Positions 4,998-5,261 of a stretch of DNA of 5,261 nucleotides are shown here, piece by piece. The notes beneath the pieces were generated by a model that ran no database searches, was not told where the DNA came from, and saw only the letters and a program-made list of their open reading frames with translations. Each line of letters opens with the position of its first letter. Position 1 is the first letter of the stretch. Made by a program: the position numbers and the translations under genes. This DNA is from JAXHTH01 sp034211115. Its GTDB lineage: Bacteria; Planctomycetota; Phycisphaerae; Phycisphaerales; SM1A02. Where the stretch lies: NCBI GenBank assembly GCA_034211115.1, contig JAXHTH010000318.1, positions 1 to 5,261 on the forward strand, written 5' to 3'.

Positions 4998-5261
4998 TCA
5001 TGCGCCAACGAGCCTGCGAAGGAAGTCGATCGTCACGTTCTCGAGATGCGAACAGATGCGCGCCGCGCCGGCGAGTTCCGCCGCATCGCCGATGCCGAGG
5101 GCGATCATCCCCGCGCGGCGGGCGGCTTCGATCCCCGCCGGGGCGTCCTCGATCACCAGGCACGTGCTCGGGAGCACGCCGAGCAGCTCAGCGCAGCGCC
5201 GGACCACCGCGGGCTCGGGCTTCGACGACGTGATGTCGTTGCCATCGACGATCGCATCGAA
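4998..5261 (-). CDS. HAD-superfamily hydrolase, beta-phosphoglucomutase-like (partial, C-terminal part)
   Basis: The gene enters from the right edge; only its last 87 residues are visible, ending in TGA at 4998-5000. They read FDAIVDGNDITSSKPEPAVV, then CLVIEDAPAGIEAARRAGM, then a short tail. Lys14 of the fragment (in SSKPEP) is HAD motif III. Glu38-Asp39 (in IEDAPAGIEAA) is motif IV, which binds magnesium. The spacing and the FDAIVDG/KPEP/EDAxAGIxAA pattern match the beta-phosphoglucomutase subgroup, which interconverts sugar phosphates in the cytoplasm. Related phosphatases such as those acting on phosphoglycolate or small sugar phosphates share these motifs, so the substrate is not settled. 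The motif I nucleophile and the cap domain lie outside the window. A GTG at 5207 is internal, not the start. The gene converges on the PEP-CTERM gene, with 111 bases between the stops. Confidence 0.85.
   Translation of the reverse strand, partial: FDAIVDGNDITSSKPEPAVVRRCAELLGVLPSTCLVIEDAPAGIEAARRAGMIALGIGDAAELAGAARICSHLENVTIDFLRRLVGA

Noticed and set aside
4631..5233. A 200-codon plus-strand frame running through the end of the PEP-CTERM gene, the terminator and the HAD gene
   Set aside because: An Arg/Ser-rich shadow frame that crosses a strong terminator and lies antisense to a clear HAD coding region.

Overview
The window looks like a piece of a GC-rich bacterial chromosome, most probably a planctomycete of the Phycisphaerae type. 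That reading is inference. It rests on a secreted RCC1-repeat protein with repeats of the 'GQCDVPEPN' kind, a C-terminal double EF-hand (dockerin-like) tail ending in GAWG, and a neighbouring secreted protein with a PEP-CTERM-type tail of the VPAPGALALL...RRRR style. These three traits commonly occur together in that group.

Layout. Positions 1-383 hold no convincing gene and form an upstream region with two small hairpins. Positions 384-3491 (+) encode a 1035-residue exported protein: a signal peptide, fourteen short RCC1-type repeats, seven FG-GAP/VCBS-type calcium-loop repeats and a dockerin-like tail. The repeat counts fit three seven-bladed beta-propellers in one chain. Positions 3492-4190 are a 699-base gap. 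Its first 280 bases hold nothing I recognise, then comes a run of inverted repeats (3775-3922), a good sigma70-like promoter (3942-3969) and a long structured leader. Positions 4191-4886 (+) encode a 231-residue PEP-CTERM-type exported protein, followed by a strong intrinsic terminator (4943-4973). From the right edge, on the minus strand, enters the C-terminal part of a HAD-superfamily phosphatase/phosphomutase of the beta-phosphoglucomutase subgroup (4998-5261). It converges on the PEP-CTERM gene.

How they fit together. The two plus-strand genes both make exported proteins but carry different C-terminal tails, which suggests different fates at the cell surface. The long gap, the separate promoter and the separate ribosome binding sites suggest two transcription units rather than an operon. 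The HAD gene is cytoplasmic metabolism and probably unrelated. I see no defence system, mobile element, CRISPR array, tRNA or rRNA. The most interesting content is the propeller architecture of the large protein and the structured non-coding stretch before the PEP-CTERM gene.
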